This document shows, in pieces, positions 45,988 through 56,997 of a stretch of DNA of 64,000 nucleotides (the first letter of the stretch is position 1; each line of letters starts with the position of its first letter). Source of the stretch: Cyathus striatus (lineage: Eukaryota; Basidiomycota; Agaricomycetes; Agaricales; Nidulariaceae); contig JAOVFP010000001.1 of assembly GCA_025738555.1 (NCBI GenBank), positions 7,006,001 to 7,070,000 of the forward strand, written 5' to 3'. The notes beneath the pieces are model-generated. The model worked only from the letters and a program-made list of their open reading frames with translations. It was not told the origin of the DNA and searched no databases. Made by a program: the position numbers and the translations under genes.

Positions 45988-48606
45988 ATGAAATCTATAT
46001 ATACCATTCAGAACACCTTGAGAAAATGCCCTATCTACCTATAGTTTTTTTCCTACTTTCAGATATTTAGCAGAGTTTAAATGAACCATATAATATCCCT
46101 GTTTTTCATCATAGGCTCGTTCATGTTCTGCAGAATATAATGTTTTACATTTTTCACAAACACCTGATACTACATAAGCATGTTCAAATATTTTTGAGCC
46201 TTTAATTAATGTTGCTTTAGGTACATCTCTAACTTTAGTATGCCATCCAACTGAAAAATCATATTGTAAACTAATACAATTTGAGTTCAATATACTTACT
46301 TGTGCTTCTTTGAACTTGATTTCTCTTTATCCTCATGAGCCTTCTCATCCTTACCTCCCTTCTCCTCCTTGCTCTTTCCCTTTCCCTTTCCCTTCCTTTT
46401 CTCCTTCTTCTCCTTAAGCCATCTTTTCAAATCCAAAAATGTGTAGTAATCTCTTTCAAAGCCCCAAAGGTCCAGATCAGTAGGACTATCCTCATCTTCA
46501 GCCAACCAAGACTGCATTGCTGGAAAATCTGCAATCTTATCAAAGTTTGAATAGTTCTCATACCAGGCTGAAGATGAGACAAAGACTGTGACAATTTCTT
46601 TCTTTGTGGCCTTGGCAACTGACCAAGTCCTGTTCTTGTCCATAGTATTGTGGTCAGAAACTGCCTTTATACAGGCAAGATATCTCTGGTATGTGACTCA
46701 AAGTCCAGGTGCAGTGCTCTCAAGAATGTCCCTAGGAATCTTTAGAACATCAATAAGTTCCTCAGTACATTGCTCTGAGATTCCACCTCTTTGAACAAGA
46801 GAAGGGGTGTGAGAGCGAGAAACAGCACAAGAGCTAGTTGCAGAGCTTCCAGCTGACTTAGACTGAATGGAATATGTCTCAATATCAAGGGAGAGTGGTG
46901 CATTTGGCTGAAATCCAGACTATAAAGCAACACAATATAAGTAAATAGTACAAGAATAAAAGAATAAAATATATAGCTACACTCAGAATTGGCAAGATAA
47001 ATTTGCCATCTATCTTTAGCCAGTCGACTTCCTCATCATCCTTGACAGCAGATTCAAAGTTTCTGAGAATGTTCCAAGCTTTACTTTCATAAACATACAA
47101 ACAGTGATCAGCAGCTAAAATGATATTAGTATATGAATAAAATATGAAAGAAAACATACTAAAGAAATGTTCGGCTCTGTCTTTGAGTTTCTTCAAGACA
47201 GGCCCAATGGTTGCTGTAAGATTATGCTTCAATGTAAATGAAGCAACTCCAGGTACCATAACAGTACTTGGATCTGCATTAGACATATACAACCATACTC
47301 ACCCCTTAACTGAACCAACAGTAGTGCTTTCAGCAGCACTGTAAAAGTCAGCAGCATTTGGGTGATTCCCAAGTGCATTTCCTCTCAGAATGCCACCTAC
47401 TTAGAGTTAGTACATATATATTTATACAAATTATAGGTTTACCTTCACTCCTTGAAGAACCTTTGGGACTAATATTGGTAATATCCACAGTGTCGACTGT
47501 ACCTGGCTTACTGGTGGTATGAGGTGGACTAACCGGTGGACTATTCATGATAATATCTACCTCTGCAAACATTGAGTCAGTATAAATACAAATATTACTG
47601 AAAATCCATACCTTTATCTTTACTAGTCCTGTCTTCTGTACGATTGCTGTTGGACTTGGAAGATATGATGCTGATATCACTCTCTTTCAAGATCTTAAGT
47701 ACAGTAATACAGTTATAACATTACTGAATTTTTCTTACCTTTATTCTTACTGGTGTGATCTTCTGTATACTTTTTGTCAGACTTGAAAGATGTGATGCTA
47801 ATATCACCTACCATCACTGTGTTCTGATTCATTTCCATGACCTGCATTTGATCCATCAGTTGAACCTTCAGTATTTTCTGAAATATAACTTGTGTTAGTA
47901 AATATATGTGTAAGCTATCAATTCAAACCTTTATTTTCGCTTTCATTATTGGTATCATATCCATCTGATTCATGTTCTTCTTCAACTGTAGAAGATATAA
48001 ATGTTTAGATACACATTTTATACATATAAATGAATATTTCTTTATCTTTTTTCATGTCTGAATGGCGCTTATGAGTAACAGTGAAAACTGGAGCTGCTGG
48101 TTGAGGTACATCAGAAGATGAACCCCGCTTTGGAGGGGCAACAGGAAGGCCACTTTCCTCCAGCACCCTTTCAGCACTAAGTATTATTAGTACATAAATA
48201 TTATATAAATATATGTAATATGTATGCAGTAAGGTCAGGTACACCTTCTTCATCTGCAGCAGCATCCTCAGCTCTTTTCTGTTCCGAAGTTTTTCTAAAA
48301 AATATTAGCAAGGCAGTGAAAGAAAGTTATGAAACCATGCCGAGTTTTTTTGGCTTTCTTGGCTTTTACAACTTTTTTACTCTGTTTTTCCTGCACATTT
48401 TCACTCTCCTCATTATCTGTAATAGGTTTGTTGGTTGTGGCCTGCTTCTTTGTTGGTGGTTGGGCTGTAAGATCAGCAGCAGAAGTACCATGCTTGCGAG
48501 ACTCGCTATGAGTTTCATGTGTAGCAACTGACAGAGAAGCAGACTCAGTAGGAGTAATACTAGAAGCCTGAGTTGTAGCAGAGCGAGTGGAACGATGAGG
48601 AGCCAT
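45988..48606 (-). pseudogene. KDZ (CxC5-type) transposase gene 1, N-terminal half
   Basis: Starts MAPHRSTRSATT and runs through several short exons of serine/lysine/acid-rich sequence (AERVLEESGLPVAPPKRGSS and others). An exon follows with WSVAKATKKEIVTVFVSSSA and FERDYYTFLDLKRWLKEKKE, then a KGKGKGKS tail. The part homologous to 51211-51771 of gene 2 is missing, so an internal deletion is likely. The cysteine cluster begins at VRDVPKATLIKG and continues VVSGVCEKCKTLYSAEHER, HLNSAKYLKVGKKL, TAG at 46039 (family W), then VDRAFSQGVLNGIYRF at the edge of element A. The C-terminal half is at 62686, separated by the inversion. Confidence 0.75.
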
Positions 48607-48990
48607 TGTGTGTAGAAGTGTTAAAATGCTTTGAGATAGCAAGATAGTAGTGGTGGTTGAGGGTTGAGAAGGAGGGGGGGTTTGATGCAAACCAAAATCT
48701 TAGAAGTCTGATGATGCACAGCAATTTCTCATGATCAAAAAGTTAAAAATATACAGCCTTTTATAGGCTACATTGAACATAACTAAATATATATTACATG
48801 TCATTGGCTATACAACATTACTATCTAACTATTTTAAGGAGACACAGCCTTCCATCTACTTCGGCCCGTTGACAGCATGCATGAAGACAAAGGGAGAAGG
48901 GGGGGGAGGGACAACATGATAGGGGGGGAAAGGGGACAACAGAGACGACAGAAATGAGGGGGGAGGAGGCAGGGGGAAAGGACAGTGGGA
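48607..48990. other. No gene; probable 5' flank of KDZ gene 1
   Basis: AT-rich to 48830, then increasingly purine-rich on the plus strand. No motif identified. Confidence 0.35.
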
Positions 48991-48995
48991 CCACA

Positions 48996-49900
48996 CTCGT
49001 CATTTGCTAGATGAGGAGACAGCAGAGGAGGGGGGGATGGCGCACTCATCCTTGTCACTTGTGAGACGAGGCGTGGGAGGAGGGGGGGGGACTGGCACTC
49101 GTCAGTTGCAAGACAAGGAGGGGAAGGAGGGGGGGACTCGTCCATGCCACTTGCGAGACAAGGAGGGGAAGGAGTGGTGAAGAGGAGGGGGACACACGTA
49201 CAAGGCAGAGGCAGAGGGGTGGAGGGGAGGGGGATGGACACTCATCCTCATCACTGTGAGACGAGGAGGAAGAGGAAGAGGGGGGGATGAGGAGGGCAGG
49301 GGATGAGAAGGAGGGGGGATGAGCGCTCGTCCACGTCACTTGCAAGATGAGGATGAGGAGGGGGGATGAAGAGGAGGGGGGATGAGCACTCGTCCACATC
49401 ACTTGCAAGACAAGGAGGCAGCGGAGTAGGGGGGGACAGCAAGCTCGTCATTTGCGAGATGAGAGCCAGGTGAAGAGGGGGGATGGCCGCTCTGACGTGC
49501 GCAGGGATGCACGCACACTCGTCACTTGCCAGGCGAGGTGGGGGACAGGACGACAGGGGGATGGAGGACATGGGAGGAGGGGAAGAGGAAGGGGATGTGC
49601 AGGGAGAGGATGACGGGAGGACGGAGGGCATATGAGGTGAAGAGGAGAGGGATGTGCGTGGGGACGCACACACACTCGTCACTAGCCAGACGAGGTGGGG
49701 GAGAACGATGGGGGGATGGAGGATGCTTGGGGTGGAGAGGAGGGGGACGTGCACATGGACACACGCATGTTCATCACTTGCCAGACGAGGTGGGGAAGGG
49801 AAGGATGGGGGACAAACACTTGTCACTTGCCAGATGAGGTGGCAGTGGAAGCGCAAAGAGTACTCATCCTCATCACTTGCAAGACTCGGACAAGGAGGGG
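48996..49900. repeat. G-rich minisatellite with about 13 hairpin boxes
   Basis: A box of the form CTCGTCACTTGCAAGACGAG, an imperfect palindrome, recurs about 13 times at 40-150-base spacing, separated by G/A-rich linkers. Many boxes differ at matched positions (CTCGTC...GACGAG, CTCATC...GATGAG), although pairing is not always kept. The long frames on both strands (49251-49856 and others) follow from the skewed composition. Confidence 0.7.
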
Positions 49901-50089
49901 AGGGGGACGATGAGAGGCACGCCTATAACCAGCACCCGTATCGTGTAGTGAGAAGAGAAGAGGGAGAAAGGAGGGGGAAATACATACCTGTAGTTTTGTA
50001 TGCGCTCACCCACATGCAACCATTCACACCACAGCGCTTATACCCTACATTATCGATCTTGCTGTGCTATCAATCTTGTGCTTGAGTCA

Positions 50090-50300
50090 ATTTGGGCGAC
50101 AATGTGGGAGGTGGGCATGGGGCAACGATGTGGAAAGGGGTCCTAAGGCGACGACGTGTGAAGGAGTCTTGAGGCACCAATGTGCAAAGGGGGCTTGAGG
50201 TGATGACGTGGAAGAGAGCATGAGGCGACAACGTGAGAAGGCAACGATGTGGGAAGGGGGTGTGAGGCGACGACGTGGGCTTGACATGTTGATGTGGGAG
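50090..50300. repeat. GCGACGACGTGGGAAGG minisatellite
   Basis: About nine degenerate units of TGAGGCGACGACGTGGGAAG. CpG is partly kept and partly changed to CA or TG (GCAACGATGTGG). No coding role is visible. Confidence 0.65.
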
Positions 50301-50393
50301 AGAAAGAAAAAACGAGGTGGGAAAAATGACATACCATTTCAGGAAAGTGAAATATATGGTGATTATCTAGCATATTGTCTCTATGAAATATAT

Positions 50394-50480
50394 GACCCTT
50401 TGGTGTATCGGTATTGCGTGTGTTCATACTTGTCCACATGACTTGTCTGTTTGATCTGGGTTCGATTCCTGCTCGTTGCA
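50394..50480 (+). ncRNA. tRNA-like (SINE-like) segment 1
   Basis: TGGTGTATCGGTA (A-box-like, 50401) and GGTTCGATTCC (perfect B box, 50459) lie 58 bases apart, as in Pol III internal promoters. No full cloverleaf is evident. A tail of TAATAAAAG/CTAGTAATACTAA repeats follows, suggesting a tRNA-derived SINE or relic. Confidence 0.4.
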
Positions 50481-50554
50481 TATTTTTACTATAAATTAAT
50501 AAAAGGTAGCTAATACTAATAAAAGCTAGTAATACTAATAGTGGCTAATGAAGA

Positions 50555-50880
50555 GTCTGTGTCCACCTAGTTCCAACCGGAGTCCAGGTGAGTTCCGAAT
50601 GGATTTAGTCCACTGGAATTCCTGCTAAACTTGCCAGACTCCAGCTAATGAAAGAATTCCTGGTGGACTCCAGGCAGACTCCAGGCAGACTCCAGGTGGA
50701 CTGGAACAGGACCAGATTTGAACAAATTGGCTGGACTTGCAGCCAAAATGAGTCCAGCTGGAGTCCAGCTGGATTCCACGGACTATCTGGAAAATCCTTG
50801 AAGTCCGTCCAGATAGTCCGTGGAATCCACGGAGTCCGTCTGGAGTCCAAATGGAATGGGGGGGCAAGTGTAAAGACCTC
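50555..50880. mobile_element. Element G, right end inserted in KDZ gene 2
   Basis: On the minus strand the end reads GAGGTCTTTACACTTGCCCC, a variant of GAGCTCTTTACACTTAGCC, directly after the gene's SFHASA codons. Inward are inverted and direct GAGTCCAGNTGGA units (50580-50860), including a perfect inverted pair TCCACGGACTATCTGG/CCAGATAGTCCGTGGA. The other terminus was not found, so the left limit is provisional. Confidence 0.6.
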
Positions 50881-52501
50881 AGCTGATGCATGAAAACTGT
50901 ATATACCATGCATTATTGCTTTAGAGAATACTCGATCCACCCAAAGATGAGTACCTATTTTAAAATAATGTGCTTTATTTAAATATTATTTTTGTGGTCT
51001 TTGACCAGTAATAGATATATGTTTATGATCAGCATAGTATATTGATTTACACTTAGAGCAAGATCCTGTTAGTACATATGATTCATGATACATTTTTGTA
51101 CCCTCAATAAATGTAACTTTTGGTATATCTTGATATTTTGAATTTTGTGTTAATGCAGACCCATCACATGATGCACCATTGCAACACATAAATAATGGAC
51201 ATATCATTCATACTGGAGTTAATTTAGTTTCTGAAACAGGTTCTAGCTCTCCAATATAGTGCCCTGTCTCATCATATGGATGCAATTTAAGAAATTTGGA
51301 AAATGCATCCAGTTTTGTAGAAATATTATAGTTAATTTCATCATCATCATAGTGATCTGAAATTATATTTTCTTGAAATAAATATTTTGTTTTATTACCA
51401 AGAGAAGATGTAATAGCCATTGACAGTGCATTAATCCAAGCAGTTAGTGTTGTTGTTCTTCTGTCATTTCCTTCACAATACTGTTGTCTTGCATGTAAAT
51501 TTAACAGCTCAACATTACTTGTTAGAGAAAACAGCAGAAATAAAACTGTTGATAGGCTAGTCTTTGACCCAAAGTTTGCTTCAATAAACTGACTAAATTG
51601 GCTAAACTTTAACATAGGAAACTCTTGTTCAGTTCCTATAGCATAGGCCATTGGCAAGTAATACAATGCAACTAAATATGAGTGCCTGAGCAATAGAGAA
51701 ATGCATATTTGAAGTAACCAAATGACAATGTTAAAGAAACTAAAATTACATGATACAAACTTTAATACCACATGATGTACAACTACTTACTTGTTCTTAA
51801 TTCCAGCTCCTCTCTTCAATTTTCCCTTGTCCTTCCCTTTGGCTGATTTCTGCTTTGAATCACTGGCCTTCTCTTTACCAGCTGCTTTATCTTTATTAGC
51901 CTTGTCTCTGGCATCCATCCAGTCCTCTAAATTGACTCTTGTAAATCCAGAAGACTTCTCCAAACCCCAAAGCTCACATGTATTATTCATGTCAGGATAA
52001 TTGGAAATTCTCTTCAAAACAACATCCCAGTTGTGCCATGCAGTAGTTTTAATTCCAAAGAGTTTATAAATGTCAGAGGATGATGGTTTAGCAATCCCAT
52101 TAGGCAAGGGTTTAGATTTTATGTTCACTAAGCATCTAACCCAGTAATTTACACTCCCCCTGGAGGTCTGTATAGATCCATGCAGATTCCATACAGACCT
52201 CTGTGGGTAACATACAGAATTTAAATAGTAGTATTTATTATTGTTTGAGGTGATAATTCTGTGTGGATTAATGTAACAATGGAATGGGAATGTATAGTAT
52301 CACACTCAACACTTAGTGTTATACTTAATGCATAGTGTCACAGTTAATGTATAGTGTCATACTCAATACTTAGTGTAACACTCAATGCTTAGTGTCATGC
52401 TTAATGCTTAGCGTCATGCTGATGCTTAGTGTCACACTTAACACACAGTGTCATGCTTAATGCTTAGTGTCACACTTCATGCACAGTGTCACACAATTTT
52501 T

Positions 52502-53982
52502 GAGCTCTTTATGCTCCCCCCTTACACATGAATTTCACATGAAATTCATGTGAATTGGTGAAGTTCATGTGAAGTTCATGTGAAATTTAGGTGAACTTTT
52601 TCACATTATTTTTGCTGAATTTCAGTGAGAACACTGCTAATAATTTCACCTGAATTTCACATGAATTTCACATGAACTTCACCAATTCATGTGAATTTCA
52701 GGTGAATAATTCACTTGATCTTCACATGAAATTTTTCACCAGATTTTCATGTCACTTAGTGAAGTTCACGTAAATTTCACCAGAAATCCACATGAAGCTT
52801 ATACAATAGTAGTGAGCTTCAATTGTATTTCATAGTGTTGCTTACTAATACTAAAAATAAATGTATGTAGTAAATAGTGACTCCAGTCAGAATTGAACCA
52901 ACAGCCTCGAAGTGATGACTAATAGTTTTCCCACAGTACAACAATTAACCACTACACCATGAACACTTGTATAGAAAAAATATTTCCCACACTATATACC
53001 CCCATCAACCCTCCGCTTTCTAATACTTTGTCACATGATTGAAATATCACATGACCAAAACACATTGCACCATTGTTGATTCTTGCTTCTTGCCACATCA
53101 TCATCATTCACTCCCTTCTTCCTCCTCCCCCCCCCCCTCCCTCTCCCTCCTCCCTCCTCCCTCTGTTCCACTCTTTGATCCCCCACCCTCACTCCTCCCC
53201 TATTTCACTCACTCCCTCCTCCTCTTTCTCCATCAAGAACAAACACAGTAACAACAAGAGTGTGGGAAAGTGGGAGGCACACAGCAAGCGTGAGGGGCAG
53301 GATGGCAGGGCAGGAGGGGTGGGATGATGAGTGCGTTAGGTTGCACAACAACCACAGGGAGCAGAATAGGGAGCAGAGGGGCAGGATAGTGAGTGGAGGG
53401 GCAGGATAGCGAGTGGAGAGGTGGGGTAATGAGCAGGATGGGGCACACAGTGAGCGGAAGGGTGGGGATAGCAAGTGGGATGGGGCATGCAGCGAGTGGA
53501 GGGGCAGAATAGTGAATGGGATGAAGCGCACAGTGAGCGGAGGGGCAGGATAGCAAGCAGGATGAAGTGCACAGCAAGCAGAGGGGTGGGAGGCATGGGA
53601 AAGCAGGGGATGGGACATCAAGTGCAAGGGCAGGAAATTGGGGAACATTATGTAATACTATTGTTGCTTTGTAATATGTAAATTAGTCACATGATCAATA
53701 AATATATTCATTTTCTCCTTGTTTTTAAATGAATTTCACTCAATTTTTCATGTGAATTTCACTATGTTTTCACTTTGATTTCACCCAAAATACATGAAAG
53801 TTCATAAACCTATGCTTTTTAGAAAATATTCAAAATCACATGAAGTTCATGTAATTTCAGGTGAATTTCATGTGAATTTTATGTCAAATAGGTGATATTC
53901 ATGTGAATTTCATGTGAATATGTGAACTCTTGGTGAAATTCACATGAATTCATGGTGAAGGGGGGGGGAGTGTAAAGTACTG
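52502..53982. mobile_element. Element F, 1.48 kb, inserted in element E
   Basis: Ends GAGCTCTTTATGCTCCCC and complement of CAGTACTTTACACTCCCC. A perfect 8-base duplication CAATTTTT lies at 52494-52501 and 53983-53990. The subterminal parts are dense in TGAATTTCACATGAA-type palindromic words on both sides (52525-52800 and 53700-53960). The centre holds a tRNA-like segment and a CpG-poor G-rich minisatellite (53280-53640, units near GGGGCAGGATAGCGAGTGGA). No transposase is present. Confidence 0.92.
52877..52965 (-). ncRNA. tRNA-like (SINE-like) segment 2, inside element F
   Basis: On the minus strand TGGTGTAGTGGTTAATTG (A-box-like) and GGTTCAATTCT (B box with CpG changed to CA) are spaced about 65 bases apart, with GGAGTCAC at the 3' end. 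The acceptor stem does not pair convincingly. An AT-rich TTTAGTATTAGTAAG stretch follows, as in segment 1. Confidence 0.45.
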
Positions 53983-56065
53983 CAATTTTTGATTCTAATT
54001 TTCCAAAAGAAAATAAGTATAATAAGATTCTGTGTGGATTCTGTACAGAATCTGTACAGAATTTTTCAGGTCTGTAATGTGGAATTCTGTGTAATCTGCA
54101 CAGAATTTTTGATTCTGTGTGGAATCTGCACAGATCCAAAAAAACCTCTGCCAAATCTGTGCAGATTCCACACAGGCTCCAAAAATTCCATATGGATTCT
54201 GCATGGATTCTGTGCAGATCCATACAGAACACCCAGCTAAGTGCAAAGAGCTCATCTAGCCCTATTAACCTCATTGTAAACTTTCCATGCCTCCTGAATT
54301 GACCATTTTCCACTAAGTCCAAGGAGTGACTGGTCTACCTCATAAATGGATATAATGGTCCTCTCTCTTGGAGATAACTTATTGCCAATTTGGGTGTTCT
54401 CAACTAAATAGTTAGACTTATTATCCTCACTCTTAGAATGAGCTGAAGTTTCATTTGTGCTAACAGCACTTGGAGCCTCACTGTAGCCAATATGTTTATT
54501 GATAGGGTCAGTTTGACACAAGAATTGGTATTTTAATATAGATATGTAAATAAAATTCTTACTGCAGCAAGAAAGATAGCTAAGTCTTGATTTTGTGGGT
54601 GCCACTCAATAGTAACTGCATCTTGTATACTACTGCAGCACCCTCACATAATCCAGATATTTCAGCTGGTATCAAATACTCTAATCTGATGGTCTTGTTC
54701 TACAATACATATTAGTGAAAATGAAACAAAATTTCATAATAATATTACCTTTAATATGAGGAATCATTTGAGAAATTTCTTCAAGTACAGGTTTGAGGTG
54801 GTTGTTGACAACAACAGGAATGGCTGTTGAAGGAGTTTCAATATTCAATAAAGTGGGGTTGACATTTGGAGAATCATCAGATATGATTATATATGCCAGT
54901 CCTTCTTCTTGAATATCCATAGGAGAGTTGTTCTCATTATCAATATAATCAGCAAAATTCAAAGTATTCCCATATTCCTTTCCTCTAATTGTACCACCAT
55001 GAGTTTTAGATGCACCTTTCAATTCTGCCTTGGTTGGTACAGGGAACAGAGGAAGATTGGTTGGTGGAGGGCTATGCATATCATAGTCTTCTTTAGCACT
55101 CCCCTCCTCCAACATTTGTTTATTTTTCTCATTATTCACCTCTATATTCTTTTCCTTCTCCTCCATATCAATCATCTCATTATAAGAGCTCTCACTATCA
55201 GTCTCTTCACTATTTCCCTTCATTTCCAAGTCATCTCTCTCTCCTTCTTCAGCATCATTACCATTGTCATTCTCACTTTCATTGTTTTCAGTAATATTGT
55301 TTTCAGTTGTCTCAGATTCAGTATCTGAGGGAGTGGCAGCTATAATAGCTTTTCTTTTAATTCTCCCTTCACCACTTATAGCTGATGCCCCAGGAGTATT
55401 CATAGTATTAATTTCAGTTACAGTCTCAATAGTTTTGACTTCAGCAGAGGTTCCAATAATCTCAGTCAAAGTCTCAGTAGTGCCAGCCTTGATAGTAGCC
55501 CTAGTGCCAATTTCAGAAGCAAAAGTACTCTCAGTATTAATAGTTGCAACTCCAGCAGCAGCAGCAGTGACTTTAATAGTAGTTCCAGTGGTCTCAGTAG
55601 CTATAACATGTGCAGGAGGTGCCACAGTAAGACAAATTTCTTTAATAATACTCTCAGCACTGAAATAATTGCATTAGAATTAATTTAATATGAAATAAGT
55701 GTATATACTCTTTAGTGGAAGAGGCAGCTTCATCTTCTTCTTCCTTATTTACAGCTGTTTTACTGTGAAAAGTGTTAGCAAATCAATAGAAATAACTCAA
55801 CAGCCAGTACATACTGTCCTTTAGTGTGTCTTCCCTTCTTCCCCTTTCCTTTTTTAACTTTACTCTCATCCCTCTCAACATCCAGCTCATCTGAATTGAT
55901 AGTAGCCTTCATAGCAGCAGGCTCAACTGTAGTATCCACAGATGATTGTGCATGCTTGCATGGCTTTGATGCTGGTGGATCAGAATGAATCTGACCACTA
56001 TGAGAACAAGGTGGTGAAACAGTAGTAGAGGTGTTGTTGGTGTTGTTTTTCTTGTTTGGAGCCAT

Positions 56066-56640
56066 ATTGTATAGTAGAAAGTTGAATGAATATCAGTGAG
56101 GACAAGAGACAATGTGGGGGTTGTGAGTCAAGTGGGAGCAGGGCAATGAAAAGATAAGTAGACCCTTCTATACCCACACATATGCCACATGTATGCCCAC
56201 TGACCAGGTCTAAAATTATCTTGAAAGCTTCTTGTGTGAATAAAAGTCCGAAAATGGGGTGGCCACTGCTTCTATTCTAATTATAATGGGCCACTCCCCT
56301 GGTTCATCATAAATTATAGTGAATAAAAGTCCGAAAATGGGGTGGCAACTGCTTCTATTCTAATTAAAACAGGCCATTCCCCCAGTTCATTATAAATTAT
56401 ACCCTATTTTGGCATGCCACTTACATCATGCACACATATGTGTGGATAACACACACATTGCTTGTGAAAATGTGTTGATAGTACACATGCATCACTTGCA
56501 TAAATGTGTTAATAGTACACAACATGTATATTTGTGAGAACAAAGTTGTGTCATGAGTTATCAATTGAATATATTATAATAATCTACAAGGTGTGAGAAC
56601 AAAGTATTGTACACTACTAACTAAACCCTATGCACTATCA
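56066..56640. other. 5' flank of KDZ gene 2; short direct duplication
   Basis: GAATAAAAGTCCGAAAATGG and its following 75 bases occur twice in tandem (56238-56312 and 56322-56398). A further pair of ACACATGCATCACTTG/ACACACATTGCTTG units is seen. No gene. Confidence 0.55.
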
Positions 56641-56990
56641 ATTCACTCATGCACTATCAATTCACTCCCTCACTATGCACTATGCGCTATAAATCCCCCT
56701 CCTTGCTATGTGTTATCAATCCCCCCTCTCTGCCATGCACTATCAATCCCTCTGCTCACTATGCACTAGGTGCTATCAATCCCTCCCCCTTGCTATGCAC
56801 TATGTGCCATCCCCACCACCCCTCCTGCAACTCATCATTCACCTTGCTATGCACCCCCCACTACCTCTCCCACTGTGCACTGCCCTTGTCATTAGCATTT
56901 GGTGCTGTCATTGCTATCTCTGTGGTTGTCAGTGTTCAGTGTTGGGCACTGGTTGCTGTCGTCCTCCTTGTGGATGTTGGCATCATGGTT
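56641..56990. repeat. TATGCACTATCAATCCCCC minisatellite
   Basis: About nine degenerate units of GCTATGCACTATCAATCCC. A related array, CTATATGTTCCCCCC, follows the next element at 59030-59205, so both arrays were probably one tract before insertion of FB3. Confidence 0.6.
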
Positions 56991-56997
56991 GTTTTCA

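Larger units (their letters stand above)
52142..54253. mobile_element. Element E, inserted in KDZ gene 2, contains element F
   Basis: Left end CAGTAATTTACACTCCCCC, right end complement of GAGCTCTTTGCACTTAGC. Target duplication ATCTAACC (52134-52141) against ATCTAGCC (54254-54261), one mismatch. Without element F it would be about 620 bases: about 13 TAGTGTCACACTTAAC-type units on the left and a palindromic TTCTGTGTGGAATC segment on the right. Removing E and one duplication restores the gene frame (EVNRVRCLVNIKS). Confidence 0.9.
50881..56065 (-). pseudogene. KDZ (CxC5-type) transposase gene 2, N-terminal part, multiply interrupted
   Basis: Starts MAPNKKNNTNNTSTT and has a KKGKGKKGRH segment, then a long exon (55625-54730) of threonine/alanine- and acid-rich sequence with a SUMO-interaction-like LAYIIISDDSP. 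The exon ending EAWKVYNEVNR is split by element E and resumes with NIKSKPLPNGIAKPSSSD, WGLEKSSGFTRVNLEDWMD and a Lys/Gly-rich tail. The donor at 51786 joins in frame to HSYLVALYYLPMAYAIGTEQ. TGA 51208 replaces an arginine before MICPLFMCCNGASCDGSAL. The cluster SCSKCKSIYYADHK follows, then VFSKAIMHGIYSFHASA at 50881, where element G cuts the gene. No C-terminal half of this copy is in the window. Confidence 0.75.

Noticed and set aside
49251..49856. 201-codon proline/serine-rich minus-strand frame
   Set aside because: It lies entirely within a G-rich minisatellite, with overlapping frames on both strands, and has no domain.
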